Below, piece after piece: positions 39,001 to 43,803 of a stretch of 64,000 nt of DNA. The position numbers and the translations under genes are program-made. The notes under the pieces were generated by a model. It saw only the letters and a program-made list of their open reading frames with translations, made no database searches and had not been told where the DNA came from. Within the stretch, counting starts at the first letter, position 1; every line of letters begins with the position of its first letter. The stretch comes from Cynocephalus volans (taxonomy: Eukaryota > Chordata > Mammalia > Dermoptera > Cynocephalidae): positions 89,668,427-89,732,426 of the forward strand of contig NC_084472.1 in the NCBI RefSeq assembly GCF_027409185.1, given 5' to 3'.

Positions 39001-39248
39001 AATCTGGGGAAATGCAGAGAAAACCCAGGAGGCAGGCCAGGCTCTCCACTTACCGCCACTTCCACCGACTGCATGGAGAGGTCACATGGTGGCTTCAGGG
39101 CTTTGGGTCTCGTGGCATACCAGAAAGTGGTGAGAGCTGCAAAAGCTCCGAAGCCCATAAGCGTGTTGGTGGGAAGAGTGCGCACGAACTGTCGGAAGTC
39201 AACCAGATCTGGCATTCGAAAATACCGGAATAACTCGTGGGCTTGCAT
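2333..39248 (-). CDS. ACSL1: Long-chain acyl-CoA synthetase 1 (whole spliced CDS)
   Basis: ATP-dependent ligase that activates C12-C20 fatty acids to acyl-CoA through an acyl-AMP intermediate. Family knowledge places it on the outer mitochondrial membrane and ER, feeding beta-oxidation and lipid synthesis. Joined exons (plus coordinates, low to high): 2333-2473, 2828-2899, 3015-3116, 4078-4221, 5828-5944, 6571-6659, 8556-8628, 9589-9684, 10363-10497, 11905-12039, 13703-13780 (or 13555-13632), 16145-16218, 16758-16809, 16971-17003, 18430-18608, 18938-19037, 21351-21452, 24281-24345, 27557-27671, 39054-39248. Total 2,097 bp, 698 residues, every junction GT-AG and in frame. Visible motifs: hydrophobic N-terminal anchor (about 28-45), P-loop TSGTTGNPKG (276-285), YGQTE (458-462), GWLHTGD (534-540), [15 protein letters not shown] (554-568), C-terminal TPTMKAKR (671-678). 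No frameshift or premature stop. The protein resembles human ACSL1 closely and is clearly closer to it than to ACSL5 or ACSL6 (N-terminus [13 protein letters not shown]). Confidence 0.97.
2474..2827 (-). other. ACSL1: Intron 20 (354 bp)
   Basis: Short intron with GT-AG ends. I recognise no repeat or RNA gene in it. Confidence 0.8.
2828..2899 (-). CDS. ACSL1: ACSL1 exon 20 (residues 629-652)
   Basis: 72 bp, phase 0 on both sides, encoding [20 protein letters not shown] followed by PFEQ. Donor is CAG|GTAAGA and acceptor TTAG. Part of the mobile C-terminal domain. Intron 19 between it and exon 19 is only 115 bp. Confidence 0.95.
3015..3116 (-). CDS. ACSL1: ACSL1 exon 19 (residues 595-628)
   Basis: 102 bp, phase 0, encoding [20 protein letters not shown] through FEELCRNK. 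Donor AAG|GTAAGG, acceptor AAAG. The CPWARKK stretch differs from the human CSWAQKR as I remember it; the rest is nearly identical. Confidence 0.95.
3117..4077 (-). other. ACSL1: Intron 18 (961 bp)
   Basis: AT-rich. Positions about 3168-3302 resemble a degraded hAT-type non-autonomous transposon (start-like AGTGGCTCTT, a 'tatggaccctct' segment, end-like TTAAGAACTCCTG). The remainder is not recognised. Confidence 0.6.
3168..3302. mobile_element. Possible hAT (MER1-type) DNA transposon relic
   Basis: Contains the 'tatggaccctctcttcagaa' segment and a terminal TTAAGAACTCCTG typical of MER1-group hAT elements. It is degraded and short, so the subfamily is not assigned. Confidence 0.35.
4078..4221 (-). 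CDS. ACSL1: ACSL1 exon 18 (residues 547-594)
   Basis: 144 bp, phase 0, encoding [20 protein letters not shown] through VFVHGESLQ. Holds most of the long-chain acyl-CoA synthetase signature and the hinge DRKK, where the C-terminal domain rotates between adenylation and thioester formation. Donor CAG|GTATGT, acceptor CAG. Confidence 0.96.
4285..4480 (-). repeat. MIR SINE
   Basis: Reverse-orientation MIR core: 'tttagagagagggaaacta', 'ggcttagagacatgaagtaa', 'ctggcccaaggccat' match the MIR body (control of column 'fraction of bases deleted' not possible by eye). Confidence 0.75.
4585..4660 (+). repeat. L2 3' end fragment
   Basis: 'ccttgagagcagggacacgg' followed by 'agtgctctgcacagagtaag' is the familiar L2 3' end. 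Confidence 0.6.
5828..5944 (-). CDS. ACSL1: ACSL1 exon 17 (residues 508-546)
   Basis: 117 bp, phase 0, encoding [20 protein letters not shown] through TGDIGKWLP. Contains GWLHTGD (534-540), whose aspartate binds the ribose of AMP in adenylate-forming enzymes. Donor CCA|GTAAGT, acceptor TAG. A long CA/CG dinucleotide tract lies 65-114 nt upstream of its acceptor. Confidence 0.96.
5945..6570 (-). other. ACSL1: Intron 16 (626 bp)
   Basis: Holds the GT/GC microsatellite at 6009-6058; otherwise unrecognised sequence. Confidence 0.75.
6009..6058. repeat. (GT)n-(GC)n microsatellite, 50 bp alternating purine-pyrimidine
   Basis: Uninterrupted alternation of purine and pyrimidine over 50 bp: about 14 GT units, then GC-rich units. 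On the transcript strand it reads as a CA/CG tract. This composition favours Z-DNA in vitro. Confidence 0.95.
6571..6659 (-). CDS. ACSL1: ACSL1 exon 16 (residues 478-507)
   Basis: 89 bp, starting in the split glycine codon, encoding [20 protein letters not shown] then YLASKGEGE. Donor GAG|GTGAGC, acceptor ACAG. The [15 protein letters not shown] segment is slightly divergent from human as I recall it; frame intact. Confidence 0.95.
7313..7455. repeat. Diverged 72-bp direct tandem duplication
   Basis: AATAATTCTTCCT at 7314 recurs at 7386, and 'taattttagcttat(g/a)gag' and 'atcacta(c/t)tccaaattct' recur at the same 72-bp offset. Roughly nine in ten bases match by eye. Confidence 0.85.
7468..7593 (+). 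mobile_element. Severely 5'-truncated L1 3' end with 15-bp target-site duplication
   Basis: The 15-mer AAAAATTAAACAAGC at 7468-7482 is repeated exactly at 7579-7593. Between them lies under 100 bp of L1 3' end ('ttaaatatgtacagcttttt', 'cctcaataaagt') and a poly(A) run. Confidence 0.85.
7735..7925 (+). repeat. MIR SINE with rearranged core
   Basis: Head 'cagttagacttgggctgaaa' and 'tcctggttcag', then 'tgtaactgcttatac', and tail 'cttatctcacaggggtgtgg' follow MIR order. The middle is replaced by short repeats and a hairpin (7818-7878). Confidence 0.65.
7920..8013 (-). mobile_element. tRNA-Ile-derived SINE monomer
   Basis: Minus-strand copy beginning GGCTGGCCGATTAGCTCAGT (complement of 7994-8013), with A-box and B-box-like regions and a degraded A-rich tail. 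Same family as the SINEs at 18824, 36743, 39531 and 51142; resembles colugo CYN. Too degraded and lacking a proper cloverleaf to be a tRNA gene. Confidence 0.75.
8556..8628 (-). CDS. ACSL1: ACSL1 exon 15 (residues 454-477 plus split Gly478)
   Basis: 73 bp encoding [20 protein letters not shown] then DWTA and the first base of a glycine codon. YGQTE is the A5 adenylate-binding motif. Donor CAG|GTATGA, acceptor CAG. Confidence 0.96.
8629..9588 (-). other. ACSL1: Intron 14 (960 bp)
   Basis: Holds a CA microsatellite (9182-9201) and an L1 3' end (about 9202-9490). The rest is unrecognised. Confidence 0.75.
9182..9490 (+). mobile_element. L1 3' UTR fragment with leading (AC)n
   Basis: (AC)10 at 9182-9201 runs into 'ggagggcaaggaggattggg', 'acaacatggtgactatagtt', 'aacatatacagtttttattt' and an A-rich end, which are L1MA/L1MB-type 3' UTR landmarks. 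Confidence 0.75.
9589..9684 (-). CDS. ACSL1: ACSL1 exon 14 (residues 422-453)
   Basis: 96 bp, phase 0, encoding [20 protein letters not shown] then [12 protein letters not shown]. Contains the MITGAAP strand (A4-like) that lines the adenylate and fatty-acid pocket. Donor CAG|GTGAGG; acceptor is the less common CGCAAG but preceded by a good pyrimidine tract. Confidence 0.95.
9685..10362 (-). other. ACSL1: Intron 13 (678 bp)
   Basis: No repeat or other element recognised. Overlapping open frames here have no protein features. Confidence 0.7.
10363..10497 (-). CDS. ACSL1: ACSL1 exon 13 (residues 377-421)
   Basis: 135 bp, phase 0, encoding [20 protein letters not shown] through [11 protein letters not shown]. 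Donor CAG|GTAACA (weak at +5), acceptor TTAG. An antisense L1 begins about 25 nt upstream of the acceptor, so the branch-point region borders or lies in L1 sequence. Confidence 0.95.
10522..11250 (+). mobile_element. L1MA-type LINE 3' end (ORF2 tail and 3' UTR)
   Basis: Continuous L1 landmarks: 'actaggatggctagaatcaa', 'acccaggaattccactgcta', 'ttcatagcagcattattcat', 'tggaatatcatttggccatt', 'gaattgtacactttaaatgg', 'tatctcaataaagctttttg'. The ORF2 part is broken by stops. Confidence 0.9.
11465..11645 (-). repeat. MIR SINE
   Basis: 'atttcacagttattgttttc', 'caggtgagaaagcagaggct' and 'caaagagttcattaagagat' fit reverse-orientation MIR. Confidence 0.65.
11690..11880 (-). repeat. MIR SINE
   Basis: 'ctctcataacccttgctaac', 'agatgagtaaactgaagttc', 'agtccagcgctctgtccccc' match reverse-orientation MIR; ends 25 bp before exon 12. 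Confidence 0.75.
11905..12039 (-). CDS. ACSL1: ACSL1 exon 12 (residues 332-376)
   Basis: 135 bp, phase 0, encoding [20 protein letters not shown] through RLLNRMFDR. Donor CGA|GTAAGT, acceptor GTAG. Joins in frame to either gate exon, so both isoforms share everything from here on. Confidence 0.96.
12040..13554 (-). other. ACSL1: Intron 11 (1.5 kb, downstream of the Y-gate exon)
   Basis: AT-rich; an L2 tail at about 12985-13060. Nothing else recognised; any control elements for gate-exon choice could lie here or in the 70-bp spacer. Confidence 0.7.
12985..13060 (+). repeat. L2 3' end fragment
   Basis: 'caacacctagcacagtgcct' and 'tggcactcaataaatattca' are the L2 3' terminus. Confidence 0.7.
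13555..13632 (-). CDS. ACSL1: ACSL1 alternative exon 11, Y-gate form (residues 306-331)
   Basis: 78 bp encoding [20 protein letters not shown] then YEQLLL. It replaces the F-gate exon and keeps SFLPLAHM, but has Tyr at the gate position (326). Acceptor TTTTACAG and donor CTG|GTAAGT look strong. Known biology: ACSL1 and ACSL6 carry mutually exclusive exons for the fatty-acid gate that alter substrate preference. Both forms are 26 codons in phase 0, so choice never disturbs the frame. Open reading and good splice sites argue it is functional. Confidence 0.92.
13633..13702 (-). promoter_or_regulatory. ACSL1: 70-nt spacer between mutually exclusive gate exons
   Basis: On the transcript strand it begins GTAGGC and ends TTTTACAG, with three close-set UGCU units (in TGTGCTTGCTTGCTTG) and a fourth in TTCTGCTAAG. 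CTAAG may be the branch site, about 20 nt before the AG. An intron this short is near the lower limit for mammalian splicing, which would prevent joining the two exons. UGCU is the core of MBNL-type binding sites; that link is inference. Confidence 0.6.
13703..13780 (-). CDS. ACSL1: ACSL1 exon 11, F-gate form (residues 306-331)
   Basis: 78 bp, phase 0, encoding [20 protein letters not shown] then FERVVE. Phe326 is the fatty-acid gate residue of the major isoform. Donor GAG|GTAGGC is weaker than the Y-gate donor; acceptor CTGTAAAC...CTG on plus reads TTTACAG. This exon gives the 698-residue reference-like product used in the whole-CDS entry. Confidence 0.95.
13781..16144 (-). other. ACSL1: Intron 10 (2.4 kb)
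   Basis: Holds a complete MLT1-type solo LTR (15290-15628). 13781-15280 and 15640-16144 show no element I can name with confidence. Confidence 0.75.
15285..15633 (+). mobile_element. MLT1-type (ERVL-MaLR) solo LTR with 5-bp target-site duplication
   Basis: LTR 15290-15628 starts TGCTATGGACT and ends CTAAGACA, flanked by CTTGG at 15285-15289 and 15629-15633. Internal landmarks 'cacacgttgaagtcctaatc', 'agccaggaagagagccctca', 'gtctgttgtttaagctaccc' are typical MLT1. Old retroviral-type LTR with no coding sequence left. Confidence 0.9.
16145..16218 (-). CDS. ACSL1: ACSL1 exon 10 (residues 281-305)
   Basis: 74 bp completing the split Gly281, then [20 protein letters not shown] and KVTE. Supplies the second half of the P-loop TSGTTGNPKG that binds ATP phosphates. 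Donor GAG|GTAACT, acceptor CACAG. Confidence 0.96.
16219..16757 (-). other. ACSL1: Intron 9 (539 bp)
   Basis: No repeat or other element recognised. Confidence 0.7.
16758..16809 (-). CDS. ACSL1: ACSL1 exon 9 (residues 264-280 plus split Gly281)
   Basis: 52 bp encoding [17 protein letters not shown] and the first base of glycine. First half of the P-loop. Donor CAG|GTAAGT, acceptor TTTAG. Intron 8 upstream is 161 bp. Confidence 0.96.
16971..17003 (-). CDS. ACSL1: ACSL1 exon 8 (residues 253-263)
   Basis: Only 33 bp, phase 0, encoding [11 protein letters not shown]. Donor AAG|GTAAGT, acceptor TTAAG. Too short for routine gene finders but needed for the frame and matching the ACSL1 linker before the P-loop. 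Confidence 0.94.
17004..18429 (-). other. ACSL1: Intron 7 (1.4 kb)
   Basis: Holds a Tigger-like DNA transposon relic (17126-17420). 17430-18429 is AT-rich and unrecognised. Confidence 0.7.
17126..17420 (-). mobile_element. Tigger-like (pogo/Tc1-mariner) DNA transposon relic
   Basis: Left end 'cctcagcataccatggggtt' and 'gacccattgtaagttgg', right end 'ccataagttgaaccattaga' resemble Tigger1/MER2-group ends that carry 'cttacgatgggtttat'. Non-autonomous, no coding sequence. Confidence 0.65.
18430..18608 (-). CDS. ACSL1: ACSL1 exon 7 (split Ala193, residues 194-252)
   Basis: 179 bp encoding [20 protein letters not shown] through EIISLKAME. Donor GAG|GTGAGT, acceptor TATAG. Part of the large N-terminal adenylation domain. 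Confidence 0.96.
18609..18937 (-). other. ACSL1: Intron 6 (329 bp)
   Basis: About a third is the SINE at 18824-18920, lying just after the exon 6 donor on the transcript strand. The rest is unrecognised. Confidence 0.8.
18811..18933 (+). mobile_element. tRNA-Ile-derived SINE with 13-bp target-site duplication
   Basis: SINE body about 18824-18905 starts GGGCTGACTGGTTAGCTCAG, has 'ttcagatccccacaccagcc' (B-box region) and a poly(A) tail to 18920. Flanks AAAGATCACAGAC (18811-18823) and AAAGATCAGAGAC (18921-18933) match at 12 of 13. It is antisense to the gene. Best fit is colugo CYN. Confidence 0.88.
18938..19037 (-). CDS. ACSL1: ACSL1 exon 6 (residues 160-192 plus split Ala193)
   Basis: 100 bp encoding [20 protein letters not shown] then [13 protein letters not shown]. 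Donor AAAG|GTACGT, acceptor TTCAG. A SINE insertion starts 18 nt into the following intron. Confidence 0.96.
19140..19720 (+). repeat. Ancient LINE-like repeat (CR1/L3-type?), with (AG)n at 19405-19422
   Basis: 'tagctgctatgtgccaggta' followed by 'attcacaatgagaacaaaac', then 'ttctaggtgacacaatggca' style text recurs in several places in this window (26725, 41650, 51600). Family name uncertain. Confidence 0.45.
20200..20430 (+). repeat. L2 3' region
   Basis: 'ctggcatatagtaagtgccc' then 'aataaacaaatgttgaac' is the L2 3' end; upstream text is L2-like. Confidence 0.65.
21351..21452 (-). CDS. ACSL1: ACSL1 exon 5 (residues 126-159)
   Basis: 102 bp, phase 0, encoding [20 protein letters not shown] through IFAQNRPE. 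Donor GAG|GTATTA (weak), acceptor TTTTAG. Confidence 0.96.
21930..22170 (+). repeat. Old L1M-like fragment
   Basis: 'aacttattcttaggaaataa', 'atggttaagtaaataacagt' and 'tactacaattatgaaaacca' echo the L1M ORF2/3' region. Degraded. Confidence 0.4.
23780..23915 (+). repeat. MIR SINE
   Basis: 'ggttctgcctctaaccagct', 'gtgaccttgggcgagtcaca', 'cctcatctatgaaatgagag' are the MIR core in forward order. Confidence 0.8.
24281..24345 (-). CDS. ACSL1: ACSL1 exon 4 (split Asn104, residues 105-125)
   Basis: 65 bp encoding [20 protein letters not shown] then Q. Donor CAG|GTGAGT, acceptor AG after a long T-rich tract (poly-A on plus at 24347-24370). Confidence 0.95.
25346..25548 (-). mobile_element. hAT-Charlie-type non-autonomous transposon
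   Basis: 'attggcaaactacagccaaa', 'cctgtttttgtaaacacagt', 'ggaacacagccacattcatt', 'aatatttactatctcaccct', 'tttacagaaaaaggttgcca' are landmarks of a very common mammalian MER-type element with ends GGCAAACT / TTGCCAAC. Exact MER number not assigned. Confidence 0.85.
25571..25697. mobile_element. MER5-like hAT relic
   Basis: 'gctcacctggggaacttaaa' and 'aattctgatataattagatg' then 'ttaaaagttccccagctagg' match MER5A/B style palindromic ends. Confidence 0.65.
26030..26111. mobile_element. Mariner-like ~80-bp palindromic MITE, copy 1
   Basis: Ends TGAGGGTGCTTCAAAAAG and CTTCTTGAAGTACCCTCG are near-perfect inverted repeats, flanked by TA at 26028-26029 and 26112-26113. No coding capacity. Same family as 49948-50026. 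Confidence 0.85.
26725..27000 (+). repeat. Ancient LINE-like repeat (CR1/L3-type?)
   Basis: 'ctttgtggcaggcacagtgt', 'cagtgctgggagaagagaca', 'tgccctgttctcgaggagca' resemble the same old family as at 19140. Family uncertain. Confidence 0.4.
27557..27671 (-). CDS. ACSL1: ACSL1 exon 3 (residues 66-103 plus split Asn104)
   Basis: 115 bp encoding [20 protein letters not shown] through FQRGLQVS. Donor TCAA|GTAAGC, acceptor CATAG. Links the membrane anchor to the adenylation domain. Confidence 0.95.
29138..29318. mobile_element. MER5A-like hAT relic
   Basis: 'ccaactgaattagaaactcc', 'gatccagcaacctgcgtttt' and 'gctgaagtgtgagaagcatc' match MER5A. Confidence 0.75.
31678..31800 (-). repeat. Possible MIR fragment
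   Basis: 'agtatttaccaagcaccgct' and 'ccagatgaggaaactcagac' are MIR-like in reverse orientation. Confidence 0.45.
34330..34480 (+). repeat. Possible L2 3' fragment
   Basis: Ends 'agctcaagtagttgctgaat' then 'aaatacac', like an L2 terminus; upstream similarity weak. Confidence 0.4.
35276..36075. repeat. Exact 399-bp tandem duplication (two copies)
   Basis: Sequence 35276-35676 recurs at 35675-36075 with a constant 399-bp offset and no difference that I can find. The junction shares only AG. The unit has no recognised repeat or exon. Two identical open frames (ending ...[10 protein letters not shown]) are simply the copied sequence, not a gene. Confidence 0.95.
36114..36330 (-). repeat. MIR SINE
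   Basis: 'ggaatacttattaagggcca', 'tctagatgaggaatctgaaa', 'agccaggcccagactctgcc' follow reverse-orientation MIR. Confidence 0.65.
36730..36817 (+). mobile_element. 5'-truncated tRNA-derived SINE
   Basis: Only the last ~38 bp of the SINE remain ('caagggttcagatccctgta', 'cctgccagccacc') plus a 24-A tail. Imperfect 14-bp duplications AATTCAAGTAAGAC (36730-36743) and AATTTAAGAAAGAC (36804-36817) flank it. Confidence 0.8.
38690..38815 (+). repeat. L2 3' end
   Basis: 'agaacagggactctgtgctg', 'ccacagtgcctagcacaaag', 'tagaagctcaatgtgatttc' are L2 3' landmarks. Confidence 0.75.
39054..39248 (-). CDS. ACSL1: ACSL1 exon 2, coding part (residues 1-65)
   Basis: 195 bp starting [20 protein letters not shown] and ending [11 protein letters not shown]. 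Residues about 28-45 ([17 protein letters not shown]) form the single hydrophobic anchor that holds ACSL1 in the outer mitochondrial or ER membrane. The ATG has A at -3. Donor GCG|GTAAGT. The N-terminus is diagnostic for ACSL1. Confidence 0.97.
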
Positions 39249-39280
39249 TGTCCTGTGTTGCTGATTCCCTAAGCTGAATT
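39249..39280 (-). other. ACSL1: ACSL1 exon 2, 5' UTR part
   Basis: 32 bp between a clear acceptor (TCTCTTCCAACAG on the transcript strand, ending at 39281) and the start codon. No upstream ATG in this piece. Confidence 0.85.
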
Positions 39281-39520
39281 CTGTTGGAAGAGAAAAATGT
39301 CAAATTCATTCCAGGGAAGCAGGACACCTCTCCAGAATTCCCAAAAGACAACTGTCTAACTTGACAGTTGGCTGCCCAATTGCATTAAACCCAGTTGCAC
39401 AGAACAGGTCTTCGCCTGGCTGTTGAACTTCAGTTTTATAGAAACACTTTGAGAATTCATTTTTGTTCTACTTCTCCATTACCTTGTGAAGAAAAAAAAA
39501 TTATCTTCCTTTTATTAATC

Positions 39521-39719
39521 ACATTTAAAGTTTTTTGGATTTTTTTTTTTTTTTAAAGATGACCGGTAAGGGGATCTTAACCCTTGGCTTGGTGTTGTCA
39601 GCGCCACGCTCAGCCAGTGAGTGAACCAGCCATCCCTATATGGGATCCGAACCCACGGCCTTGGTGTTATCGGCACCGCACTCTCCAGAGTGAACCACGG
39701 GCTAGCCCTACATTTAAAG
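39521..39719 (-). mobile_element. Dimeric tRNA-Ile-derived SINE with 10-bp target-site duplication
   Basis: Minus-strand element 39531-39709: two tRNA-like units, the first with 'aagtgaaccacggg'-type head and the second ending before a T-rich tail on plus. ACATTTAAAG occurs at 39521-39530 and 39710-39719. The two units share 'ttggtgttrtcrgcrcc' text. Dimeric organisation is described for colugo CYN SINEs. Confidence 0.88.
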
Positions 39720-40164
39720 ATTTTATTCATGAAGAATTCTTGCCATAAAATTCTGAAATTAAGTGGTATAAGTTTCTGTTTTCTTCCCTGATATTATATG
39801 TCTGTTCTCTTCCATCTAATCAAGTACACTCAACTCTCATTATCAAGGCTAGCGGGGACATGACTAAAGAGGAACAAATAAGCCCAAACCACCTAAATAA
39901 GTTTCTATTTCTTCCAACAGATCTCAGAAAAACTGGTAAAACAGACCAATCCAAATTTCAACATGTCTCTCACTTTCCCCATAATCCTTATACCACCACG
40001 AAAGTGGTGATGTAAATGCTGAAAAACCTGTAGTCGGCTATTCTAAGATCATTGTCTTTTATATTTCCCAAGACATTATAGCTAAAATAGATAAATTAAT
40101 CAGTGTGCATAAACTTTAAACCAACCACCAGATACCGACAAAGATGACAGCACAGTATTTCAGA

Positions 40165-40400
40165 GAAAATACAGAATAGTATTTAAGGTCCTAGATACCA
40201 GAGACAAATTCTGCCTCCGCAACTTATTAGTTGTATGATTTGGGACAAGTGATTTCACCTCTCTGTGCCTCAGTTTTCTTATCTACAAATGGGAATGGAA
40301 ATAGTAGCTATCTCAAAGGGCTTTTATGACTACTAAATAATTCGTATAAAAAGGTTTGGATGGTGCCACACACCAGAAAGTGCTCAATAAATGTTAGATA
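40165..40400 (+). repeat. MIR SINE, near full length
   Basis: 'ctctctgtgcctcagttttc', 'ttatctacaaatgggaatgg', 'aaagtgctcaataaatgtta' in forward order. Confidence 0.9.
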
Positions 40401-41004
40401 TTATTTTCTTTACCAATGTGCTTTGATTAGTCCTGAATGCAGAACAGTAAGGCACACAGGTAATAAAAAATGATGCTTGCGTACAAGCAGTTCACAAACA
40501 AAATTAAGAAGCCAAAATACACAGAAGAAAATTAGGTGAAAACCTGATATATATCAAGCCCCAAACTGAATATTACAATTTATAGATCAGTATTTTTAAA
40601 AATATACAGTACAGATAATAAGAATAACTGTAATTAGAAGATTATTGCTGAACAACTGCTGTAAAGTTTTGCAGTAAAGGGAAGGAAACAGTAAATGATC
40701 TGAAAGACTTTTCTCAAAAGCTCCCTGGCAACTCAACAAGTGTTAACATTTTACCTTTAAGTTCAGAGGGTATTTGTGAGCTACTTACTATATATTCTTT
40801 TTAATAGCTATGTCATAAGACTGAAAATATTTTTTTTCCAAATATAGAAATCCTCTGTTTAAATTTAAATCTGTACAATTATATAGTTTTTCAGAGTGGC
40901 AGACTATCCAGCTGTTTTACTTGAACTATTTTTTTTACTTTACTAAACCAACAAAATATTTACTCGGCTCAATCTTGTCCTACAACAGTTCTGTGTAAGT
41001 GTAT

Positions 41005-41029
41005 ACACACACACACAAACACACACACA
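41005..41029. repeat. (AC)n microsatellite
   Basis: AC repeat with one AAAC interruption. Confidence 0.9.
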
Positions 41030-41639
41030 AAAGTTCAACAAAGAAAGAACAGATAAGCAGATTTCTTCAGGTCATAATTCTGGAGAGAAAGTACCAGCAC
41101 TCACAAAACACTCACCACCTGTGCCACCAACAGCTGATTGCTAGGTGACACACTACTGCAGAAACAGAAAAGGGTGGCAAGAGGGGTGGGGTGGGGTTAA
41201 AAGAGCTCAGCCGGTGCTTACCCGGCCTGCCAAGGTCTCTCAGGGAATTAGTCACATGCCGAGTCCTACGCTGCTGCCCACTGGGCTAAAGGTAACTAGC
41301 AGGCAAAATCCATACTTGACTTCTCAGGAGAACAGAGGATGGAGGACAGGCCAATGAGGAGCTGGGAACAGAGTCACCCCACTACTCCACCCATGGGCAA
41401 GGACAGGCATCAGTGAGTGTCGCTGCCAGTGCCAGTTCTGACTTCAGACACTGTTTTCTTTCTGCTCAGCTTCCCAATAGGAAGAGACAATGGCATATTT
41501 TTTTTAAACCATTGAAATGAAGGATCGGATGTTGGGTGGTATATCTAACCAACGTAAAGCATACCAAGAAAGAAATAGATTCCCAATGCTCACAGCAGAT
41601 TTATTCTAGATGAATTCATAGGAATTGAGCTGCTCCCAT

Positions 41640-41835
41640 AACTTTGTATATTTGAGTACCTAGTGTATGCCAGGAATTGTGCTAGGAGCTGGGAAGACAG
41701 TGCTAATCATCTGGCCCAGGCTTTCCATGGGCTAACCATCTAGTGGGGAAGACACAAAATTGAACAATGTCTGCAAGGTATCAGGAAGGCCTTTTTGAGG
41801 AAAGGATGCTTATGCTGAGACTTTGAAGATAAGCA
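41640..41835 (+). repeat. Ancient LINE-like repeat (CR1/L3-type?)
   Basis: 'gtgtatgccaggaattgtgc', 'taggagctgggaagacagtg' and 'gactttgaag' follow the same old pattern as at 19140. Confidence 0.45.
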
Positions 41836-43267
41836 CACAAACCCAGTCCAGACCCTACTGGCATCAAGTGATCAGATTTCATAAACAGTATTGCAACTCT
41901 ACAAACGCAGAGCAACCTTATGAATATAACTTGCAAACCTGCCCTCAAATCATTCCACCTTCTAGTTGTATTCATTACCATGCAGCACTCCAAGTCTGAA
42001 TAGGAGTTACCCACCCGTTACACACACCCATACCCTTTTCTCTTCTCTCCCTGAAGTAACCGAAGTAATTTCCATAAAGCCTAGATTGTGTGAATTCACA
42101 GGGGTTGTCCAAGAGAATCACCCTCGAGTGAGTATATTAAATAATTCATCTGTAAACAAATACAGTCATAGACAGGTGATTAATCTGTCTAGTTTAAGCA
42201 TCAGCAGTAGCCAAGTTATAGACTATATTATACTAAGAACATTTAATAAGTCAAACAAAGAAAGCTTTTTTAAAAAACTTCAGAAAATTACAGATTTAGT
42301 AGCATGCATGCAAGAGCATTTTATTAGATACAGTTCTGTAAGGCTAAGGTTTTAAATTGAGACAAATTCCCATATTTAACGGGTGATAATGACAAGCTAC
42401 AGCAATTTAGTTCGTGCCTCTTAGCTGGCAGCCAGGTAACAAGCTGCAAACCAACTGCATTGAGCAAACTGAGGAGAACTATAATTTATACATAAAGAAT
42501 GAAGACAATACCTCATTTAGGTCCATGTAAAGAACAACTCAAATACAAAATTGATGACATTATCTTTTCCTTTCTATTTAACTGCTATGAAGAAAAAGGT
42601 ATTTGTGCATTGAAAAATGGAGGTAGACCTACATTTAAAGAAAATAGACAATAAATAGCCTTTAATGTTGTACGTGAACATCATGCTTTTTCAGTTCTAA
42701 TGGGTCTCTAAGAAGTATAAAGACTCATGTACTTGCTAACAAATGGTTAAAACTCAGAGACAGATTTTGTTCTTATTCTTATGGTATCCTAATTGGAATT
42801 TTTTTATTCTTTCAAAAGCAGATTTCCACATCATCAACTAAGGAGGTTTATAGCCTGGGCATATAAATCATGCTGCTGTTTGCTAAAAATATGAGCCAAT
42901 TGGCTTAAAGGCTTAAGAAGCCAATATTTCTCAGTGGAGAACACATAAGGTTATTGACAGCTAGCTTCTTCCTCTACAGCTACTCCTGTGCACCCTTCCT
43001 CCCAGTACTTACAAAAAATGGGTTTGCTCATCTGGGTCTTCTGAATTTCCTATAAAGTTGGAGTCTAAAACCACAGAATGACAGGGAACGTAAAAATGGC
43101 CAGGGAAATCTGGCACAAGTCCCACGTAAAGAATCAGCGCAGAGGATGCCTTTAAATAGACCTGGGTAGAAATAAATGTAGCGGAGCAAGGCAATAGAAA
43201 CTGGATTGTGTGACTGTCAGAAAACAGAAATCCTCGTACCTGTGTACCCAAACTTTGAACAGAACAG

Positions 43268-43445
43268 CTAACAACTCAATTAGCATTTATTCAGTGTTTT
43301 GGAAAAGCTTTTATATCCTGTGTCTTATCTGAATCTCAACAATAGCCAAATGATGATGCAGAAACCAAGGCCAGACACTTAAAGGGCTTTCCCAAGGTGT
43401 TTGTCAAGAATGGAACACCAGCCTGACTTTAAATCCGGTCTACAC
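43268..43445 (-). repeat. MIR-like SINE
   Basis: 'tgtcttatctgaatctcaac', 'atgatgatgcagaaaccaag', 'aaatccggtctacacaaatg' fit reverse MIR. Confidence 0.5.
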
Positions 43446-43781
43446 AAATGATTCTTAATTCTGCTAGGCCACTGACCTTTTCACTAAGAACACCACATAA
43501 TTACCTGCACATGGAGCTTGCAAGTCCCCTTCAGCCATGAGACCAAATTTTTAAGGGTCCTTCCAGTGCTAACCACTCCATGGTTATTACAAGAGCTCCG
43601 CATCTGAAACCCATCTAAACTCTGGATGTCTTACATAAACACTAGCACTTATCCAAGACCCTGGCCTCTGAACATGTGGATTCAAGGTCCACTGAACACA
43701 AAGGCTCACCTCGTACTGTTAGCACCACGACACAAGTGGTTCAGGGCCAGAGGTGACTCACAAGGGCATCATTCTCTAAGA

Positions 43782-43803
43782 ACACACACACACACACACA
43801 CAC
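43782..43803. repeat. (AC)11 microsatellite
   Basis: Uninterrupted AC repeat. Confidence 0.95.

Larger units (their letters stand above)
27672..39053 (-). other. ACSL1: Intron 2 (11.4 kb)
   Basis: Contains a MER5-like relic (29138-29318), L2 pieces (34330-34480, 38690-38815), MIRs (31678-31800, 36114-36330), an exact 399-bp tandem duplication (35276-36075) and a truncated SINE (36730-36817). The stretches 27700-29130, 29320-31670, 31810-34320, 34490-35270 and 36830-38680 hold only short simple-sequence patches (e.g. a G/A-rich run at 30985-31085) and nothing I can name. Confidence 0.7.
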
